Source: Clostridiales bacterium
Lineage (GTDB): Bacteria; Bacillota; Clostridia; Oscillospirales; UBA644
Direction of reading: 5' to 3'
Length of the DNA: 24,186 nt
Assembly: GCA_003343705.1 (NCBI GenBank)
Contig: QAKR01000029.1
Location: 1 to 24,186 of the forward strand
Positions 21,506 through 24,186 of the stretch are shown piece after piece. Under the pieces are notes generated by a model. It made no database searches. It saw only the letters and a list, made by a program, of their open reading frames with translations, and was not told the DNA's origin. Position 1 is the stretch's first letter, and every line of letters begins with the position of its first letter. The position numbers and the translations under genes are program-made.

Positions 21506-23306
21506 CAAGTTTAAGCACAGACATAAACGCCTCTTGCGACAGCTCTACACTTCCGACCTGACGCATGCGCTTTTTACCTTCCTTCTGCTTTTCCAAAAGC
21601 TTCTTCTTACGTGTTATGTCACCGCCGTAGCATTTTGCTAAGACGTCTTTTCTAAGAGCTTTAACAGTTTCACGGGCTATAATTTTACCGCCGATTGCAG
21701 CTTGAATAGGTGTTTCAAAAAGCTGCCTAGGAATATTATCTTTCAATCGTTCTGCAATTCTTCTGCCCCTTTGATATGCACGCTCTGAGTGAACGATAAA
21801 CGAAAGAGCATCTACGAGCTCGTTGTTAAGAAGAATATCAAGCTTAACAAGATCACTTTTACGATATTCTTCAAATTCGTAATCAAAAGAAGCATATCCC
21901 CTTGTACGAGATTTTAATGCATCAAAAAAGTCATATATTATTTCATTCAAAGGCAAAGAGTAGTGAAGATTAACACGTGTATCGTCAATGTATTGCATGT
22001 TTTTAAATACGCCGCGCCTATCCTGGCAAAGATCCATTATTGTTCCGACATAATCAGACGGGGCTATAACATCGGCTTTGACAAAAGGCTCTTCAGATAA
22101 TTCTATTTCACCCGGAGACGGATAGGATGTAGGATTGGAAATAAAAACGACCTCTCCGTTTGTTTTTGTGATACGATATATAACCGAAGGTGCAGTTGTA
22201 ACAAGGTCTAAATTATATTCACGTTCAAGTCTTTCCTGAATAATTTCCATATGCAACAAGCCAAGAAATCCGCAACGGAATCCAAAACCTAAAGCAACTG
22301 ATGTTTCGGGTTCAAAAGTCAGTGAAGCATCGTTTAGTTGTAATTTTTCAAGAGCTTCACGCATATCATCATATTTTGCGCCGTCAGCCGGATAAATACC
22401 GCTAAAAACCATTGGTTGGACTTTTTTATAGCCTTTTAAAGGCTTATCAGCCGGATCTTCGGCTAAGGTAACCGTATCGCCGACACGGGCTTCCTTAACG
22501 TTTTTTATACTTGCAGTTATATATCCAACTTCGCCGGCAGATAATTCATCTGTTTTCTCTAAACCAAGGGGTTCAAGATATCCGATTTCTACTGTTTCAT
22601 ATTCTGCGCCTGAAGACATAAAACGCACAATGTCACCTGTTTTGATGCTTCCTTCAAAAATACGGATATATACTATTACTCCTCGATAAGCGTCATAAAT
22701 TGAGTCAAATATCAAAGCTTTTAGAGGTTTGTTCGGATCACCTTTAGGTGCAGGAACATTTTTAACAATCTGTTCAGGAACAAGCTCTACATTTAAACCT
22801 GTTTTTGCAGATATTTTAGGGGCATCCTCCGCTACAATACCGATAACGTCTTCTATTTCTTTGGCAACACGGTCAGGTTCGGCATTAAGAAGGTCAATTT
22901 TATTTATAACAGGAACTATTTCAAGGTCGTGATCAAGGGCAAGATATGTGTTTGCAAGAGTTTGAGCTTCTATCCCCTGGGTTGCGTCAACAACTAAAAC
23001 AGCACCTTCGCAAGCCGCTAAGGATCTTGAAACTTCATAATTAAAGTCAACATGTCCCGGCGTATCGATAAGATTAAAAACATATGTCTGTCCGTCTTTT
23101 GCTTTATAATTCAGTTTAACGGCACGTGCCTTTATTGTAATTCCGCGTTCACGCTCAAGATCCATATTATCAAGGATCTGAGCCTCCATATCACGCTTTT
23201 GAACTGTTTCTGTAAGCTCCAAAATCCTATCGGCCAATGTTGATTTTCCGTGATCTATATGCGCTATGATACTGAAATTTCTTATTTTAGAAATATCGTT
23301 TTTCAT
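21498..23306 (-). CDS. lepA: elongation factor 4 (LepA)
   Basis: LepA is a ribosome-bound GTPase that affects initiation or back-translocation. The 602-residue product has the P-loop AHIDHGKST (about 15-23), DTPGHVDF (near 82-89) and NKIDL (near 136-140). The EF-G-like domains II, III and V and the LepA-specific C-terminal domain (about 490-602, rich in Lys/Arg and ending ELSQEAFMSVLKLDE) follow. The length is typical. AAAGG is eight bases before the ATG. hemW follows with overlap. Confidence 0.98.
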   Translation of the reverse strand: MKNDISKIRNFSIIAHIDHGKSTLADRILELTETVQKRDMEAQILDNMDLERERGITIKARAVKLNYKAKDGQTYVFNLIDTPGHVDFNYEVSRSLAACEGAVLVVDATQGIEAQTLANTYLALDHDLEIVPVINKIDLLNAEPDRVAKEIEDVIGIVAEDAPKISAKTGLNVELVPEQIVKNVPAPKGDPNKPLKALIFDSIYDAYRGVIVYIRIFEGSIKTGDIVRFMSSGAEYETVEIGYLEPLGLEKTDELSAGEVGYITASIKNVKEARVGDTVTLAEDPADKPLKGYKKVQPMVFSGIYPADGAKYDDMREALEKLQLNDASLTFEPETSVALGFGFRCGFLGLLHMEIIQERLEREYNLDLVTTAPSVIYRITKTNGEVVFISNPTSYPSPGEIELSEEPFVKADVIAPSDYVGTIMDLCQDRRGVFKNMQYIDDTRVNLHYSLPLNEIIYDFFDALKSRTRGYASFDYEFEEYRKSDLVKLDILLNNELVDALSFIVHSERAYQRGRRIAERLKDNIPRQLFETPIQAAIGGKIIARETVKALRKDVLAKCYGGDITRKKKLLEKQKEGKKRMRQVGSVELSQEAFMSVLKLDE

Positions 23307-23343
23307 ACTCCGAACCTTTCCTGTTTTATGAGATTATTTAGAT

Positions 23344-23372
23344 ATTATATAGTATTTTTTTTTATTTGTCAA
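23344..23372 (-). promoter_or_regulatory. sigma-A promoter for lepA-hemW
   Basis: TTGACA (23367-23372), a 17-nt spacer containing nine consecutive A and TATAAT (23344-23349) on the minus strand. All 12 hexamer bases match the consensus. The leader is about 30 nt. Confidence 0.85.
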
Positions 23373-23409
23373 GTTCATTAAAATTTTTTTAATTTAAGCT
23401 TGTTTTGTA

Positions 23410-23438
23410 TTGACATATAAATTGGTTTATGATAAAAT
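23410..23438 (+). promoter_or_regulatory. sigma-A promoter for the secreted toroid-repeat protein
   Basis: TTGACA (23410-23415), a 17-nt spacer and TAAAAT (23433-23438), with TGA before the -10. It is divergent from the lepA promoter, with 37 nt between the two -35 boxes. Confidence 0.8.
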
Positions 23439-23467
23439 ATTAAGAAGAATATTTTAAAGGAGCCGTT

Positions 23468-24186
23468 ATGAAGAAGTTTTTTACCCTGCTTATAACACTT
23501 GCAATCTTATTAGCTACAGCAACTCCGGCGTTTGCCGAAAGTATCAACCTTTCGACAGAAATAAACAATATTCTCGAACATTATTCCAAGACAGAAAAAT
23601 CGGTTGATACGTTTGAGTCAATAGTTGCTGTTTATTCCGTAAACTCAAAGGTTAATACTTTTGATGAATTAAAAATATATGAAAACGACAAAAGCTATGC
23701 AGGGCTTATTCTTTCACGCCTTGCAACTAAAAAAGACCCGTTTGCAGAATTTAACGGCGTAAATCCGGTTGAAGCTTTAATCTCTACACAGCATGATAAC
23801 GGATCGTTCGGCACCTTTAACCAACATTTTTATTCAATGGCAGCTCTCGAAAGCGTAAAAGCATTAAGAGGCCCGGCTTCCGTAACTTATGCCAGCGGCC
23901 ATGCACTTGATTACTTAAAATCTCTTCAAAAAGAAGACGGTAGTTTCGGGGATGTAGAGAAAACAGCAAAAGCAATAACTATTCTTAACGAATTTTCTCA
24001 AGATGCAAAAGTATCCGTAGCAATAGAGAGTGCAAAGAAATATCTTATAAATACAGAATTTACTACACTTAATGATCTTTGCTATAAAGTTCAGGGGCTT
24101 GTTGAATGCGGCGAAAGAATAGATCCTGAATTAATGGCAAAAATCATTAATTTTAAAAATAATGACGGTTCTTATCCTGATAATCT
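23468..24186 (+). CDS. secreted protein with prenyltransferase/squalene-cyclase-like alpha-toroid repeats (partial)
   Basis: The frame is open from ATG 23468 to the window edge (239 complete codons), so the C-terminus is missing. Residues 1-23 form a clear signal peptide ending in TPAFA. Three repeats of the type found in terpene cyclases and prenyltransferases are visible: LISTQHDNGSFG (104-115), LKSLQKEDGSFGD (150-162) and INFKNNDGSYPD (227-238). Such repeats build alpha/alpha toroids and also occur in secreted proteins such as cobalamin-binding or surface proteins. No catalytic aspartate motif of a cyclase is visible so far. AAAGGAG lies five to six bases before the ATG. The function is unknown; the missing end may carry a surface-anchoring or DUF4430-like domain. 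Confidence 0.85.
   Translation, partial: MKKFFTLLITLAILLATATPAFAESINLSTEINNILEHYSKTEKSVDTFESIVAVYSVNSKVNTFDELKIYENDKSYAGLILSRLATKKDPFAEFNGVNPVEALISTQHDNGSFGTFNQHFYSMAALESVKALRGPASVTYASGHALDYLKSLQKEDGSFGDVEKTAKAITILNEFSQDAKVSVAIESAKKYLINTEFTTLNDLCYKVQGLVECGERIDPELMAKIINFKNNDGSYPDN

Noticed and set aside
1..24186. CRISPR arrays, insertion sequences, phage genes, toxin-antitoxin pairs
   Set aside because: No regularly spaced repeats, transposase, integrase or phage proteins were seen on either strand.

Overview
This window comes from the chromosome of an AT-rich, endospore-forming Firmicute of the class Clostridia. The complete spoIIIA operon (AA to AH) and a CwlD-type amidase indicate sporulation, and TTGACA/TATAAT promoters, GGAGG-type ribosome binding sites and the gene order fit that class. 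I cannot name the genus. Nothing looks like a phage, insertion sequence or CRISPR array.

Layout: positions 1-208 hold two minus-strand tRNA genes (Trp, cut by the window edge, and Lys) behind a strong promoter. Positions 315-9280 carry a long minus-strand run, read from right to left: Asp23-family gene, nusB, a TsaD/Kae1-like paralogue, xseA, xseB, a polyprenyl diphosphate synthase (ispA), a gap of about 700 nt, a four-helix membrane protein, tlyA, nadK, argR and recN. The gap is not empty. It contains its own consensus promoter and a roughly 630-nt RNA whose two ends pair (AAACGATGAT with ATCATCGTTT). Its size, its structure and its exact place between ispA and a small membrane protein identify it as an OLE RNA (ornate, large, extremophilic), with the membrane protein as its partner OapA. 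This is the most interesting object in the window. The dxs gene commonly found in OLE operons is missing, as are folD before xseA and spoIVB/spo0A after recN.

Positions 9457-13895 hold the eight-gene spoIIIA operon, tightly packed with start/stop overlaps. It encodes the channel complex in the forespore outer membrane. Divergent from it is guaB (13997-15499, plus strand), an IMP dehydrogenase of the type also found in the protist Tritrichomonas foetus. It meets a membrane-anchored SurA/PrsA-like foldase at two back-to-back terminators. Upstream of the foldase lies an uncharacterised FAD-dependent oxidoreductase with a four-cysteine motif and a TTG start.

Positions 18753-19667 encode a small protein with a Cys/His tail and elongation factor P. 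The efp promoter shares its -10 region with a divergent promoter for a cwlD-like amidase (plus strand). That amidase overlaps, tail to tail, hemW, which follows lepA. At the right edge a secreted protein with prenyltransferase/squalene-cyclase-like alpha-toroid repeats starts on the plus strand and runs out of the window.

The genes group by job: DNA repair and arginine control (recN, argR), cofactor and isoprenoid supply (nadK, ispA, hemW), translation (tRNAs, nusB, tlyA, efp, lepA), sporulation (spoIIIA, cwlD), and the OLE/OapA membrane ribonucleoprotein.
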